Below are positions 54,584-64,000 of a stretch of 64,000 nt of DNA, one piece after another. The notes under the pieces are model-generated. The model worked only from the letters and a program-made list of their open reading frames with translations. It was not told where the DNA came from and did not search any database. Origin of the DNA: Pseudomonas sp. ATCC 13867 (lineage in GTDB: Bacteria > Pseudomonadota > Gammaproteobacteria > Pseudomonadales > Pseudomonadaceae); the NCBI RefSeq assembly GCF_000349845.1, contig NC_020829.1:682001-746000 (forward strand), written 5' to 3'. How positions within the stretch are numbered: the first letter of the stretch is position 1; each line of letters begins with the position of its first letter. Position numbers and translations under genes: made by a program.

Positions 54584-55921
54584 TCAGTGAGGTGCTTCCA
54601 CGAGGGTGGCGCGCAGGGAGTTGGGCAGCGCCTCGTAGATCTCCACGTCGACGAACTGGCCGATCAGGCGCGGATTGTCGCTGCGGAAATTCACTACCCG
54701 GTTGTTCTCGGTGCGGCCCTGGAGCTGGCCGGGATCGCGCTTGGAGTAGTCGGTGACGAGAATGCGCTGGACGGTGCCGACCATCCGTCGACTGATCTCG
54801 AAACCCTGCTGGTTGAGGCGGCTGTTGAGGGTCAGCAGACGCTGCTTCTTCACGTCGTCCGGGGTGTCGTCCGCAAGGTCGGCGGCCGGGGTACCGGGGC
54901 GCGGGCTGTAGATGAAGGAGAAGGAGAAGTCGAAGCCGACGTCTTCTACCAGCTTCAGGGTCTGCTCGAAGTCCTGGTCGGTCTCGCCGGGGAAGCCGAT
55001 GATGAAGTCCGAGCTGATGCAGATGTCCGGCACCGCGGCCTTCAGCTTGCGGATGCGCGACTTGTATTCCAGCGCGGTGTGGTTGCGCTTCATCGCCGCG
55101 AGGATGCGGTCGGATCCGGCCTGCACCGGCAGGTGAACGAACTTCACCAACTGCGGCACTTCGGCGTGGGCGGCGATCAGCGAGTCGGAAAACTCCAGCG
55201 GGTGCGAAGTGGTGTAGCGGATGCGCTCGATGCCATCGACCTCGGCGACCACGCGGATCAGCTCGGCGAAGTCGGCGATGCGCCCGTCATGGGTCGGGCC
55301 ACGGTAGCCGTTGACGTTCTGCCCCAGCAGGGTCACTTCCTTCACGCCGTTCTCGGCCAGGTGGATCACCTCGGCAAGCACGTCGTCGAATGGGCGGCTG
55401 ACTTCCTCGCCGCGGGTGTAGGGCACCACGCAGAAGGTGCAGTACTTGCTGCAGCCTTCCATCACCGAGACGAAGGCGGTGGGACCGTCGATGCGCGGCT
55501 CGGGCAGGCGGTCGAACTTCTCGATTTCCGGGAAGGACACGTCCACCTGCGGCTTGCGGGTGGTGCGGGCGGCGTCGATCATTTCCGGCAGCCGGTGCAG
55601 GGTCTGCGGGCCGAATACCACGTCGACGTAAGGCGCGCGCTCGCGGATGGCCGCGCCTTCCTGGCTGGCCACGCAACCGCCGACGCCGATCACCAGGTTC
55701 GGGTTCTGCTGCTTGAGTGTGCGCCAGGCACCCAGCTCGGAGAACACCTTCTCCTGCGCCTTCTCGCGGATCGAGCAGGTATTGAGCAGGATCACGTCGG
55801 CTTCTTCGGCCTTCTCTGTGATTTCAAGAGCCTGGTGTTCGCCCAGAAGATCCGCCATGCGCGAGCTGTCGTACTCGTTCATCTGGCAACCGTGGGTCTG
55901 GATGAAAAGCTTCTTGGCCAT
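54584..55921 (-). CDS. miaB: tRNA-2-methylthio-N6-dimethylallyladenosine synthase MiaB
   Basis: 445 residues. N-terminal MTTase domain with Cys12 ([11 protein letters not shown]), radical-SAM cluster CSKYCTFC, and a C-terminal TRAM domain from about residue 375. It thiomethylates A37 of tRNAs that carry i6A. It heads the miaB-ybeZ-ybeY-corC-lnt operon. Confidence 0.97.
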   Translation of the reverse strand: MAKKLFIQTHGCQMNEYDSSRMADLLGEHQALEITEKAEEADVILLNTCSIREKAQEKVFSELGAWRTLKQQNPNLVIGVGGCVASQEGAAIRERAPYVDVVFGPQTLHRLPEMIDAARTTRKPQVDVSFPEIEKFDRLPEPRIDGPTAFVSVMEGCSKYCTFCVVPYTRGEEVSRPFDDVLAEVIHLAENGVKEVTLLGQNVNGYRGPTHDGRIADFAELIRVVAEVDGIERIRYTTSHPLEFSDSLIAAHAEVPQLVKFVHLPVQAGSDRILAAMKRNHTALEYKSRIRKLKAAVPDICISSDFIIGFPGETDQDFEQTLKLVEDVGFDFSFSFIYSPRPGTPAADLADDTPDDVKKQRLLTLNSRLNQQGFEISRRMVGTVQRILVTDYSKRDPGQLQGRTENNRVVNFRSDNPRLIGQFVDVEIYEALPNSLRATLVEAPH

Positions 55922-56059
55922 GAAATCGTTCTGGGCTGGTTAAAAAATGACCGCGCATTATATGCCTCGACGCGGCTGTGTGCCACCGGTGGGTGCGTGG
56001 GGGTGGGCGCGCTTGTGCTATGCTGCGTGCCCATTTTGCAAGGCTGTCATCCTTCGTTC

Positions 56060-56392
56060 ATGAGCAAGCGCGAGAACCCGATCTACAAGGTGGTCTTCCT
56101 CAACCAGGGCCAGGTGTACGAGATGTATGCCAAGCAGATCTACCAGAGTGACCTGTGGGGCTTCCTGGAGATCGAGGAGTTCGTCTTCGGCGAGCGCACC
56201 CAGGTGGTGGTCGATCCCAGCGAGGAGAAGCTCAAGGCGCAGTTCGACGGCGTCATCCGCAGCTTCGTGCCGTTGCACTCGATCATCCGCATCGATGAGG
56301 TGGAGCGCCTGGGCACCGCGAAGATCAGCGAGGCCAAGCCCAGCGGCAACGTGATGCCGTTCCCCATGCCGATGCCCGGCAAGGACAGCTGA
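56060..56392 (+). CDS. DUF1820 family protein
   Basis: 110 residues: MSKRENPIYKVVFLNQGQVYEMYAKQIYQSDLWGFLEIEEFVFGE, then SFVPLHSIIRIDEVERLGTAKI and a Pro/Met-rich tail. It matches the DUF1820 family, unknown function, common in Pseudomonas. TATGCT 30 bp upstream may be the -10. It diverges from miaB and is followed by a REP pair. Confidence 0.87.
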   Translation: MSKRENPIYKVVFLNQGQVYEMYAKQIYQSDLWGFLEIEEFVFGERTQVVVDPSEEKLKAQFDGVIRSFVPLHSIIRIDEVERLGTAKISEAKPSGNVMPFPMPMPGKDS

Positions 56393-56400
56393 CGATTTTC

Positions 56401-56478
56401 GTAGGAGCGAGCTTGCTCGCGAACCGCCCAGCATCGAAGTCAGCCGAATAGTCTGTTCGCGAGCAAGCTCGCTCCTAC
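56401..56478. repeat. REP-type palindrome pair (class A)
   Basis: Perfect units 56401-56424 and inverted 56455-56478, with 30 bp between them, directly after the DUF1820 gene stop. Confidence 0.93.
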
Positions 56479-56494
56479 AAAGAGCAGGCGTGAT

Positions 56495-57040
56495 TCAGGG
56501 CAGCGGTGAGAACGGCGAGTTGCCGGCGGTCTGCAGTTCGATCAGGTAATTGCGGAAGATCTGCCCGAGCACCTTGGTGGCGATGTCCAGTTCATCCTTG
56601 TTCATCTGCTCGGCGACCAGGTCGGCGCTGTCCATCGCATCTTCGGCGCCGTTCACGGCGGCCATCTTCAGCACGATGTAGGCCTGTACGTTGTTGGCTT
56701 TCACGCCTTCGCCACGGAAGAACATGGTGCCCAGGCGCAGTTGCGCATTGGCGTGGCCTTGCAGCGAGGCTTTCTCGAACCAGTGCAGCGCGGCCTGGAA
56801 GTCGCGCGGGGCGCGCTCGCCGCTGTAGAAAAACTCACCCAGTTCGTACTGTGCTTCCGCATCACCGCCATTGGCCGCCTGCTGGCAGCTGGCGAGGGCC
56901 TGTTGCAACTGCTCGGGCACGGTGTTGAGGGTGCAGCGGCCGGTCGCCGGAATCAGCAGTGAGTTACCGCCCGCCTGGGTCAACAGGGGGAAGGCGAGCA
57001 ACAGGCAACCCAGTAGCAGGGTACGACCGGTGCGGTACAT
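56495..57040 (-). CDS. Sel1-repeat periplasmic protein
   Basis: 181 residues with a signal peptide (LLLGCLLLAFPLLTQA) and two Sel1-like repeats (AQYELGEFFYSGERAPRDFQAALHWFEKA and AQLRLGTMFFRGEGVKANNVQAYIVLKMA). Such repeats mediate protein contacts. Its role is unknown. It lies downstream of hemL on the same strand, about 200 bp away. Confidence 0.85.
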   Translation of the reverse strand: MYRTGRTLLLGCLLLAFPLLTQAGGNSLLIPATGRCTLNTVPEQLQQALASCQQAANGGDAEAQYELGEFFYSGERAPRDFQAALHWFEKASLQGHANAQLRLGTMFFRGEGVKANNVQAYIVLKMAAVNGAEDAMDSADLVAEQMNKDELDIATKVLGQIFRNYLIELQTAGNSPFSPLP

Positions 57041-57224
57041 GGGGAACAGCGGCCTCCAGAATCGGGGCGGGCAATGCCCGGCCAGCGAAATGCGCCGGCT
57101 TTCACATTATGAAATAAGCGAGCGCTTCCTTACAAAGTCTTTACCGTCTTTTCTGATTTTTCTGTTGTGGCGGCAAGAACAGTGGGGAAGGGCGTAACGC
57201 GGGAATAAAGGCTGGGTGGAGCGG

Positions 57225-57246
57225 AAGGCGCCCATTCGGGCGCCTT
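57225..57246 (-). terminator. Terminator after hemL
   Basis: AAGGCGCCC (57225-57233) pairs with GGGCGCCTT (57238-57246), loop ATTC. The stem is almost the same as that of the oprG terminator, but the T-run is poor. Confidence 0.6.
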
Positions 57247-57256
57247 CGCAAGGGGC

Positions 57257-58543
57257 TTACTTGAGTGCGGCAAATGCGCGCTCGGCCGCATCCAGGGTCA
57301 GCTTCAGCTCGGTTTCGCCGTGGGCGATGGAGGTGAAGCCGGCTTCATATGCGCTGGGAGCAAGATAGACGCCGCCATCCAGCATCAGGTGGAAGAAGCG
57401 CTTGAAGCGCTCCACGTCGCTACCCATCACGTCCTCGAAGGTGACGATGTCGTCGGCACCGGTGAAGTACAGACCGAACATGGCGGCGCCCGCCTGGGTG
57501 GTCACGAAGGGGATGCCGGCCGCGTCGGCGCGTTCCTGCAGGCCCTGCAGCATCTTCGTGGTGTAGGCGGTCAGTTCGTCGTGGAAGCCGGGGCGGCTGA
57601 TCAGGCGCAGGGTGGTCAGGCCGGCAGCCATGGCCAGCGGGTTGCCCGACAGGGTGCCGGCCTGGTAGACCGGGCCGAGCGGGGAAATCTGCTCCATGAT
57701 CTCGCGCTTGCCGCCGAAGGCACCCACCGGCATGCCGCCGCCGATGATCTTGCCGAAGGTCGACAGGTCCGGCTTCACACCGTAGAACGCCTGGGCGCCG
57801 CCGAGGGCGACGCGGAAGCCGGTCATCACTTCGTCGAAGATCAGCACCACGCCGTGCTGGTCGCACAGGCGGCGCAGGCCTTCGAGGAAGCCCGGTGCCG
57901 GCGGCACGCAGTTCATGTTGCCGGCCACCGGCTCGACGATGATGCACGCCACTTCCTTGCCGACTTCGCCCAGGGTCTTCTCCACGGCGGCGATGTCGTT
58001 GAACGGCAGGGTCAGGGTGTGCTTGGCGAAGGCCGCCGGCACGCCGGGGGAGTTCGGCACGCCGAAGGTCAGGGCGCCGGAGCCGGCTTTCACCAGCAGG
58101 CTGTCGGAATGGCCGTGGTAGCAGCCTTCGAACTTGATGATGCTGTCGCGGCCGGTGTAGCCACGGGCCAGGCGGATGGCGCTCATGGTGGCTTCGGTGC
58201 CGGAGCTGACCATGCGCACCATGTCCATCGACGGCACCAGCGAGCAGACCAGGTCGGCCATTTCCACTTCCAGCGCGGTCGGTGCGCCGTAGGACAGGCC
58301 GTGGTCGAGCTGCTTGCGCACGGCGTCGAGAACGTCCGGGTGGCTGTGGCCGAGGATCATCGGGCCCCAGGAGCCGACGTAGTCGACGTAGCGCTTGTCA
58401 TCCTCGTCCACCACGTAGGCGCCTTCCGCGTGCTTGAAGAACAGCGGGGTGCCGCCGACGCTCTTGAACGCGCGCACCGGCGAGTTCACGCCACCGGGGA
58501 TGTGTTTCTGGGCATTGGCGAAAAGCGTTTCGGAACGGGACAT
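57257..58543 (-). CDS. hemL: Glutamate-1-semialdehyde 2,1-aminomutase
   Basis: 428 residues, a PLP fold-type I enzyme: [41 protein letters not shown], the PLP Asp in [11 protein letters not shown] and the Schiff-base Lys in [18 protein letters not shown]. It forms 5-aminolevulinate for heme. It is tandem with thiE and thiD, starting 43 bp after thiE. Confidence 0.98.
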   Translation of the reverse strand: MSRSETLFANAQKHIPGGVNSPVRAFKSVGGTPLFFKHAEGAYVVDEDDKRYVDYVGSWGPMILGHSHPDVLDAVRKQLDHGLSYGAPTALEVEMADLVCSLVPSMDMVRMVSSGTEATMSAIRLARGYTGRDSIIKFEGCYHGHSDSLLVKAGSGALTFGVPNSPGVPAAFAKHTLTLPFNDIAAVEKTLGEVGKEVACIIVEPVAGNMNCVPPAPGFLEGLRRLCDQHGVVLIFDEVMTGFRVALGGAQAFYGVKPDLSTFGKIIGGGMPVGAFGGKREIMEQISPLGPVYQAGTLSGNPLAMAAGLTTLRLISRPGFHDELTAYTTKMLQGLQERADAAGIPFVTTQAGAAMFGLYFTGADDIVTFEDVMGSDVERFKRFFHLMLDGGVYLAPSAYEAGFTSIAHGETELKLTLDAAERAFAALK

Positions 58544-58586
58544 GGGTGTACCTCGCGAAGCTGTCGGGTGCCGGGCGCGTGGGCGC

Positions 58587-59216
58587 TCAGCGGGTTTCGA
58601 AGAGTTGGCTGAAGGCGCGGGCGCGCTGTTCGACCTCGGCCGGGGAGTCGGCGGCGAACAGGGCGTGGATCACGGCGATCATGTCGGCACCACGGGCGAT
58701 CAGCTCGGGCGCGTTGTCCAGGGTCACGCCGCCGATGGCCACCCGCGGCACGTTGAAGCGGGCCTTGGCCTGTTCCAGCAACTCGACGCTGGCGGCCGGG
58801 GCGCCCGGCTTGGTCTGGGAATTGAAGAAGCGACCGAAGGCGACGTAGCTGGCGCCTTCGGCGATGGCCTGCTCGGCCAGATCGAGGCTGGCGTGGCAGG
58901 TGCCGCCGATCACCGCGTCACGGCCGAGCAGGGCGCGGGCGGCGGCTAGCGAGCCGTCGGTCTGGCCCAGGTGCACGCTGACGCCCAGGCGCGCGGCCAG
59001 CTCGGCGTCGTCGTTGATCAACAGCGTGGCGCCGTAGCGCGCGCACAGTTCGCGCAGGGCCTCGGCTTCGCGCAGGCGGCGCGAGGCGTCGGTGGACTTG
59101 TCGCGGTACTGCAGCAGGCGTGCGCCGCCTTTCAGGGCGGCTTCGACGTAGGGCAGCAGGCGGCCGCCGTCGAGCAGCTGGCTGTCGGTGATGGCGTAGA
59201 GTCCGCGCAGTTTCAT
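58587..59216 (-). CDS. thiE: Thiamine-phosphate synthase
   Basis: 209 residues, TIM barrel: [60 protein letters not shown] and AIGGVTLDN. It joins the pyrimidine and thiazole parts of thiamine. The ATG at 59216 (MKLRG) is used, not the TTG one codon upstream. It follows thiD by 16 bp. Confidence 0.97.
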   Translation of the reverse strand: MKLRGLYAITDSQLLDGGRLLPYVEAALKGGARLLQYRDKSTDASRRLREAEALRELCARYGATLLINDDAELAARLGVSVHLGQTDGSLAAARALLGRDAVIGGTCHASLDLAEQAIAEGASYVAFGRFFNSQTKPGAPAASVELLEQAKARFNVPRVAIGGVTLDNAPELIARGADMIAVIHALFAADSPAEVEQRARAFSQLFETR

Positions 59217-59232
59217 CAAGGCCTCGATCGGA

Positions 59233-60030
59233 TCAGTTGCAGTAGTCCAGCGGCAGGCGGCGGGGCACGTACTGGCCGTGGCCAGGGGCTTCCGCGTCGC
59301 GCAAGGTGCGCCAGGTGTAGTCCAGGGCGCTGCGTACCGCGCCCACCAGTTCCTCGCCCAGGGCCAGGCGGCCGGCGAGGGTGCTCGCCAGGGTGCAGCC
59401 CGAGCCGTGGTAGCTGCCCGGCAGGCGCTGGCAGGTGAAGGTGTGGCGCTGGCCGTCGCGGGTGTAGAGGCGGTTGTGGACCTCGGACTCGTCGCCGTGG
59501 CCGCCGGTGATCAGCAAGGCCTGGATATACGGCAGTAGCTTCTCGGCGCATTCGTCCGCCGTGCCTTCGGGCAGTTCGGCGAGGATGCGTGCTTCAGGCA
59601 GGTTCGGTGTGGCGATGGCGGCGATCGGCAGCAGCCGCTCGCGCATGGCGTAGCCGACGTCGTCCTTGCCCAGCGAGCCGCCGCCACCGGCGCGCAGCAC
59701 CGGGTCGCAGACCAGCGGGATGCCCGGCAGGGACTGCATGATCTCGACGACCGTATCGACCATCTGCACCGAGCCGAGCATGCCCAGCTTGACCGCAGCC
59801 ACCGGCAGGTCGGCGATCACGGCGTTGGCCTGGGCCAGCACCCACTCGCGGTCGAGCACGCGGAAGTCGGAAACGTTGACGGTATCCTGAACGGTCAGCG
59901 CGGTGACGGTCGGCGCCGCGTGGCAGCCTTGGGCGATCAGGGCTTCGATATCGGCCTGCAGGCCGGCACCGCCACTGGGGTCGTGGCCGGACAGGCAGAG
60001 CACTACGGGACGGGAGGTTGGCGTTTTCAT
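59233..60030 (-). CDS. thiD: Hydroxymethylpyrimidine/phosphomethylpyrimidine kinase
   Basis: 265 residues, ribokinase-like: [60 protein letters not shown] and [12 protein letters not shown] with the catalytic Cys/Asp loop. It makes HMP diphosphate for ThiE. The ATG at 60030 gives the family N-terminus; the longer frame upstream is antisense to ladS and not coding. thiD-thiE-hemL reads as one operon. Confidence 0.96.
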   Translation of the reverse strand: MKTPTSRPVVLCLSGHDPSGGAGLQADIEALIAQGCHAAPTVTALTVQDTVNVSDFRVLDREWVLAQANAVIADLPVAAVKLGMLGSVQMVDTVVEIMQSLPGIPLVCDPVLRAGGGGSLGKDDVGYAMRERLLPIAAIATPNLPEARILAELPEGTADECAEKLLPYIQALLITGGHGDESEVHNRLYTRDGQRHTFTCQRLPGSYHGSGCTLASTLAGRLALGEELVGAVRSALDYTWRTLRDAEAPGHGQYVPRRLPLDYCN

Positions 60031-60120
60031 GGCGCGGGAGCTTATCACTAAACCGCCGCCGTGAGCTGACCGAGCGGTCCAATTCGCGTCGCCGGGGCAG
60101 GCCCTGGGCGGGCGGTCGAA

Positions 60121-60150
60121 TGCCACGTGGCACAAGGCCTGTGCTAAAGT
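60121..60150 (+). promoter_or_regulatory. Putative ladS promoter with a 12-bp palindrome
   Basis: A perfect palindrome TGCCACGTGGCA (60121-60132) lies where the -35 element would be for the -10-like TAAAGT (60145-60150). It is 91 bp before the ladS ATG. GGAGGT at 60222 is the ribosome-binding site, with rather long spacing. Confidence 0.5.
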
Positions 60151-60240
60151 TCGCCGATTCCAACACGACGCCTCCACGGGCGCGCCAATACGGGAGATGG
60201 GGCTCCTCGGCGCGACTGTCCGGAGGTACTGCGGGGCACC

Positions 60241-62631
60241 ATGCGGTACTGGCTGATCTTCCTGATCGTTTTCCTTCTCTCGCCAGTGGCGAGCGCTGTC
60301 AGCTTCGACGAGCACGTCGGGCAATTGCCCCTGGGGCGGGCAATGGATGTCTTCGAGGACGTGCGCGGCACCGCCGATATTTCGGAGATCAACTCTCCGG
60401 CGCTGGCCGCCAGCTTCCGCCGGCATGAACACGATGTGCTCAACGCCGGCTACTCGCGGTCGGTGTTCTGGCTGCGCCTGGACCTCGACTACCAGCCCCG
60501 GGCATCCCACGACCCTGCCAACTGGCTGCTGGAGCTGGGTTATCCGCCGCTGGACAAGCTCGACCTCTACCTGCCCGACGGCAAGGGCGGCTACCGCCTG
60601 GCCCAGCGCACCGGCGACACCCTGCCGTTCGACAGCCGGCCGATCCGCCAGAACAACTACCTGTTCGATCTCAAGCTGGAGCCGGGCAAGCCGCTGCGCG
60701 TGTACCTGCGCCTGGAAAGCCAGGGGTCGATCCAGGCGCCGCTGACCCTCTGGTCGCCCAAGGCCTATCTGGAAGAGCAGCCGGGCCGCATCTATGTGCT
60801 GGGCATCATCTATGGCGTGCTGCTGGTGATGCTGATCTACAACCTGTTCATCTTCCTCAGCGTCCGCGACACCAGCTACCTCTACTACATCCTTTATATC
60901 GCCTCGTTCGGCCTCTACCAGATCTCGGTCAACGGCGCCGGCATCGAGTACTTCTGGCCCAACAGCCCGTGGTGGGCGAATGCCGCCACGCCCTTCCTGA
61001 TCGGCTCGGCGGGCCTGTTCGGTTGCCAGTTCGCCCGCAGCTTCCTGCACACCCGCGAGCACAGCCTGTGGATCGACCGTCTGCTGCTGGTGCTGATGGG
61101 CGTCGGCGCACTGGTGATGACCCTGGCGCTGACCGTCAGCTACGCCATCGCCCTGCGCCTGGCCACTTACCTGGCGCTGGCCTTCACCGTGGTGATCTTC
61201 ACCGCCGGCATCCTCGCCTGGCTGCGCGGCATGCGCGTGGCGCGCTACTTCATCTTCGCCTGGAGCGCCTTCCTGCTCGGTGGCATCGCCAACACCCTGA
61301 TGGTGCTGGGGTTCCTGCCCAACGTGTTCCTCACCATGTACGCCAGCCAGATCGGCTCGGCGCTGGAAGTGGGGCTGCTGTCGCTGGCGCTGGCCGATCG
61401 TATCAATGCGATGAAGGAAGAGCGTACGCGCATCCTCCAGGAAACCAGCCGCAAGCTGGAACAGCTCAACCTCGAACTGGCCGGCAGCAACCGCCTGAAG
61501 GACGAGTTCCTCGCCACCGTCACGCACGAGCTGCGCACGCCGATGAGCGGGGTAATCGGTTCGCTGGAGCTGATGCAGACGGTGCCGATGGACATCGAGC
61601 TGGCGCAGTACCACAAGACCGCCACCGGCTCGGCGCGCGACATGATGCGCATGGTCAACGACATCCTTGCGCTGATCGAGCTGCAGGCCGGCAAGCTCTA
61701 TCCGCGCCGCGAACCGTTCAGCCTGCGCGGCCTGTGCGACGGCCTGCGCGCCCAGTACGCGCCGCGTGCCGAGGAACGGGGCCTGCGCTTCGTCCTGCAA
61801 CTGGACGAGAGCCTGCCCGACACCCTCGAAGGCGACGCCGGCAAGCTGACCCAGGCATTGGGCTATCTGTTGGACAATGCCATCAAGTTCACCCACCACG
61901 GCGGCGTCAGCCTGCGCGTCAGTGGGGCGCCCAGTACCGAAGGACTGGCGCTGCGCCTGGAGATCAAGGACAGCGGCGTCGGCTTCGCCACACCGTCGGA
62001 TGGTTCGCTCTACCAGCGTTTCTATCAGCTCGACGGCTCGCTGACCCGCGAGTACGGCGGCCTGGGCATCGGCCTTGCGCTGTGCCGCAAGCTGGTCGCG
62101 CTGCTGGGCGGCGAACTGTCCCACGAATCCATGCCGGGGCAGGGCAGTTGCTTCGCCCTGACCCTGCAGGTCGGCCAACCGGTGCAGAGCGTCGCGCCGC
62201 CGCCGCGCCGCGCGGGTGGTCAGGCATTGCGCGGCCCGGAGCAATGCACCGTGCTGGTGGTGGAAGACAACGCCATCAACCAACTGGTGATCCGCGGCAT
62301 GTTGCTCAAGCTCGGTTATCGCGTGCGCACCGCCGACAACGGCGCCGAAGCCATCGAGCTGTTGCGCCGCGAGGCCGTCGACGCGGTGCTGCTCGACTGC
62401 CAGATGCCGGTGATGGATGGTTTTGCCACCTGCCGTGCCCTGCGCAGCCTGCCGCGCTGCGGCGACCTGCCGGTGCTGGCGATCACCGCCCACAGCCACA
62501 GCGGCGATCGCGAGCGCTGCCTGGCTGCCGGGATGAGCGACTACCTGGCCAAGCCGGTGAAGTTCGAGGAACTGCAGACGCTGCTGCATGACTGGCTGCT
62601 ATGCCAGCCGGCGCTGCCCAGCCACGCTTGA
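60241..62631 (+). CDS. ladS: Hybrid sensor histidine kinase LadS
   Basis: 796 residues, essentially the length of P. aeruginosa LadS. A signal peptide (to SA) precedes a periplasmic 7TMR-DISMED2 domain (about 25-180). A 7TMR-DISM membrane block follows (about 185-385), then HisKA with His429 in VTHELRTPMSG, HATPase (LLDNAIKFTHHGG, DSGVGF, GLGIGLAL) and a receiver domain with Asp719 in LLDCQMPVMDG. In P. aeruginosa it answers calcium and feeds the GacS/GacA-Rsm pathway to favour biofilm. It lies beside thiD there too. Confidence 0.96.
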   Translation: MRYWLIFLIVFLLSPVASAVSFDEHVGQLPLGRAMDVFEDVRGTADISEINSPALAASFRRHEHDVLNAGYSRSVFWLRLDLDYQPRASHDPANWLLELGYPPLDKLDLYLPDGKGGYRLAQRTGDTLPFDSRPIRQNNYLFDLKLEPGKPLRVYLRLESQGSIQAPLTLWSPKAYLEEQPGRIYVLGIIYGVLLVMLIYNLFIFLSVRDTSYLYYILYIASFGLYQISVNGAGIEYFWPNSPWWANAATPFLIGSAGLFGCQFARSFLHTREHSLWIDRLLLVLMGVGALVMTLALTVSYAIALRLATYLALAFTVVIFTAGILAWLRGMRVARYFIFAWSAFLLGGIANTLMVLGFLPNVFLTMYASQIGSALEVGLLSLALADRINAMKEERTRILQETSRKLEQLNLELAGSNRLKDEFLATVTHELRTPMSGVIGSLELMQTVPMDIELAQYHKTATGSARDMMRMVNDILALIELQAGKLYPRREPFSLRGLCDGLRAQYAPRAEERGLRFVLQLDESLPDTLEGDAGKLTQALGYLLDNAIKFTHHGGVSLRVSGAPSTEGLALRLEIKDSGVGFATPSDGSLYQRFYQLDGSLTREYGGLGIGLALCRKLVALLGGELSHESMPGQGSCFALTLQVGQPVQSVAPPPRRAGGQALRGPEQCTVLVVEDNAINQLVIRGMLLKLGYRVRTADNGAEAIELLRREAVDAVLLDCQMPVMDGFATCRALRSLPRCGDLPVLAITAHSHSGDRERCLAAGMSDYLAKPVKFEELQTLLHDWLLCQPALPSHA

Positions 62632-62647
62632 GGCCTGGCTTTGTGTA

Positions 62648-62716
62648 AGAGTGGACTCCGTCCGCGATAGGCTCGCCCCGCGCGGGAAGCCATCGCGGAC
62701 GGAGTCCGCTCCTGCG
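62648..62716. repeat. REP-type palindrome pair (class B)
   Basis: Units 62648-62668 (one change, GTGGACTCC) and inverted 62693-62716 lie between convergent ladS and ilvE. Confidence 0.9.
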
Positions 62717-62740
62717 TGATCGGATGCCCCTCTGCCGGAT

Positions 62741-62778
62741 AAAGAAAAACGCCGCGATACCTTTCGGTTTCGCGGCGC
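62741..62778 (-). terminator. Rho-independent terminator of ilvE
   Basis: CGCCGCGA (62750-62757) pairs with TCGCGGCG (62770-62777). On the minus strand it is followed by TTTTTCTTT. Confidence 0.88.
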
Positions 62779-62802
62779 TTTGCCTTTGGCTGGCGGTCAG
62801 GC

Positions 62803-63822
62803 TCAGACCTTGACGACCCAGCCTTCCGGGCCTTCCACGTCGCCGGTCTGGATGCCGGTCAGCTCTTCATAGAGGCGACGGGTCACCGGGCCTACGTCTT
62901 CGCGGCTGTAGAACACGTGCAGCTTGTCCTGGTACTGGATGCCGCCGATCGGCGTGATCACCGCAGCGGTACCGCAGGCGCCGGCTTCCTTGAAGCGCGC
63001 CAGGTCGTTGATCTCCACGTCGCCCTCGATCACCTTCAGGCCCAGGCGCTGTTCGGCCAGTTGCATCAGCGACAGGCGGGTGATGCCCGGCAGCACCGAG
63101 CTGGAGCGCGGGGTGACGAACTCGTCGTCCTGGGTGATGGCGAAGAAGTTGGCCGAGCCCACTTCCTCGATGCGGCTGTGGGTGGCCGGGTCGAGGTAGA
63201 TGCAGTCGGCGAAGCCTTCCTTCTTGGCCTGGGCGCCCGGCAGCAGGCTGGCGGCGTAGTTGCCGCCGACCTTGGCGGCGCCGGTGCCGTGGGGCGCGGC
63301 GCGGTCGTAGGTGGAAATCACGAAGTCATGGGGCTTCATGCCACCCTTGAAATAGGCGCCGACCGGGATGCAGAACACCGAGAAGATGAACTCCGGAGCC
63401 GGGCGCACGCCGATGTTTTCGCCCACGCCGATCACGAACGGACGCAGGTACAGGGCGCCGCCGGAACCGTAGGGCGGAATGAAGCGCTCGTTGGCGCGGA
63501 CCACCTGCTTGCAGGCGTCGATGAACTGCTCCTCGGATACCTGCGGCATCAGTACGCGGGCACAGCTGCGGGCCATGCGCGCGGCGTTCTGGTCGGGGCG
63601 GAACAGGTTGATCGAGCCGTCCTTGCAGCGATAGGCCTTCAGGCCTTCGAAGCATTGCTGGCCGTAGTGCAGCGCCGTGGAGCCCTCGCTGATGTGCAGG
63701 GTGTTGTCCTCGGTCAGCTTGCCGTCGTCCCACAGACCATCGCGCCAATGGGAGATGTAGCGGAAATCGGTCTTGATGTAATCGAATCCGAGCGTGCCCC
63801 AATCGATGTCTTTCTGTTCCAT
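62803..63822 (-). CDS. ilvE: Branched-chain amino acid aminotransferase (class IV, type II)
   Basis: 339 residues, longer than the 307-residue type I IlvE. Features are STALHYGQQCFEGLKAYRCKDG, the PLP-binding Lys in GAAKVGGNYAASLLPG, and VLPGITRLSLMQLAEQRLGLKV. It transaminates Leu, Ile and Val. It is monocistronic with its own terminator. 63823-64000 upstream holds no gene I can support. Confidence 0.94.
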   Translation of the reverse strand: MEQKDIDWGTLGFDYIKTDFRYISHWRDGLWDDGKLTEDNTLHISEGSTALHYGQQCFEGLKAYRCKDGSINLFRPDQNAARMARSCARVLMPQVSEEQFIDACKQVVRANERFIPPYGSGGALYLRPFVIGVGENIGVRPAPEFIFSVFCIPVGAYFKGGMKPHDFVISTYDRAAPHGTGAAKVGGNYAASLLPGAQAKKEGFADCIYLDPATHSRIEEVGSANFFAITQDDEFVTPRSSSVLPGITRLSLMQLAEQRLGLKVIEGDVEINDLARFKEAGACGTAAVITPIGGIQYQDKLHVFYSREDVGPVTRRLYEELTGIQTGDVEGPEGWVVKV

Positions 63823-64000
63823 GGTTGCCTCAATTCAATGGGATTACCTGCGGCTGCCGCGAGCCATGCAAGGTCGGCGAGCATCCGGGCAGAGGGTTTG
63901 GCGGGCTCTGGCGGCGGGCGCTGCCTGAATCGTCGAGGATTCGGGGCGCGGCGGGAACGGCGTTCTCCGCGGGATGGTCGCCGTCAGGACTCCATCAAGA

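Noticed and set aside
60125..60141. A sigma-54 promoter for ladS (TGGCAC...TGTGC)
   Set aside because: The GG-to-GC spacing is 12 rather than 10 bp, so the site does not fit sigma-54; a sigma-70-like -10 is nearby.
59233..62589. An 1118-codon open frame on the minus strand through ladS
   Set aside because: Only its last 265 codons are thiD. The rest is antisense to ladS, is His/Gln/Val-rich as GC-rich shadow frames are, and has no recognisable domain.
63823..64000. Start of another gene upstream of ilvE
   Set aside because: No start codon with a convincing ribosome-binding site or coding pattern before the window edge.

Overview
The window is a contiguous, GC-rich, gene-dense piece of a Pseudomonas chromosome. 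Gene content and order (oprG, a Zur-type operon, nrdR-rib-nusB-thiL-pgpA, proA-nadD-rsfS-rlmH-pbpA-rodA-sltB1-rlpA-dacC-ybeD-lipB-lipA, holA-lptE-leuS, lnt-corC-ybeY-phoH-miaB, hemL-thiE-thiD-ladS) match, from memory, the PA4068 to PA3974 segment of P. aeruginosa. OprG and LadS also point to that group. The many intergenic REP-type palindromes and an extra fimbrial cluster suggest a relative such as the citronellolis/nitroreducens/knackmussii lineage rather than P. aeruginosa itself; this is inference.

Layout. 1-4.9 kb: the end of a sugar epimerase, a SirB-like membrane protein, the anaerobically controlled porin OprG with an ANR box, and a four-gene putative zinc-responsive operon behind a Zur-like box. 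5-7.6 kb: a YbbN-type thioredoxin, a methyltransferase and a YbaY-type lipoprotein. 7.7-16.5 kb: riboflavin, NusB and thiamine genes, with an FMN riboswitch between ribD and ribE and ribA downstream. 16.5-24.6 kb: a variable mix (cobalamin-binding-like protein, oxidoreductase with monooxygenase and LysR regulator, DedA-PAP2 fusion, Mpg, LCM-like methyltransferase, alpha/beta hydrolase). 25-36.2 kb: the cell-elongation and lipoylation block. 36.8-42 kb: a chaperone-usher fimbrial cluster (pilin, chaperone, usher, adhesin) inserted downstream of lipA. 42-63.8 kb: SltB3, a 50-codon arfA ribosome-rescue gene with an internal hairpin, holA-lptE-leuS, the lnt-to-miaB operon, hemL-thiE-thiD, the hybrid kinase LadS and a branched-chain aminotransferase.

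Overlapping starts and stops (ATGA, GTGA, TGATG) show translationally coupled operons. Regulation readable in the sequence: an ANR box (oprG), a Zur-like box (zrgA-like operon), an FMN aptamer followed by a hairpin and a short upstream ORF before ribE, a terminator-like hairpin inside arfA, and another squeezed between lptE and holA. No tRNA, rRNA, CRISPR array, insertion sequence or prophage was seen.

The least explained structure is a three-copy family of about 35-nt hairpin cores (copies at 11600, 12796 and 36281), each enclosed in arms that are self-complementary but differ completely between loci.
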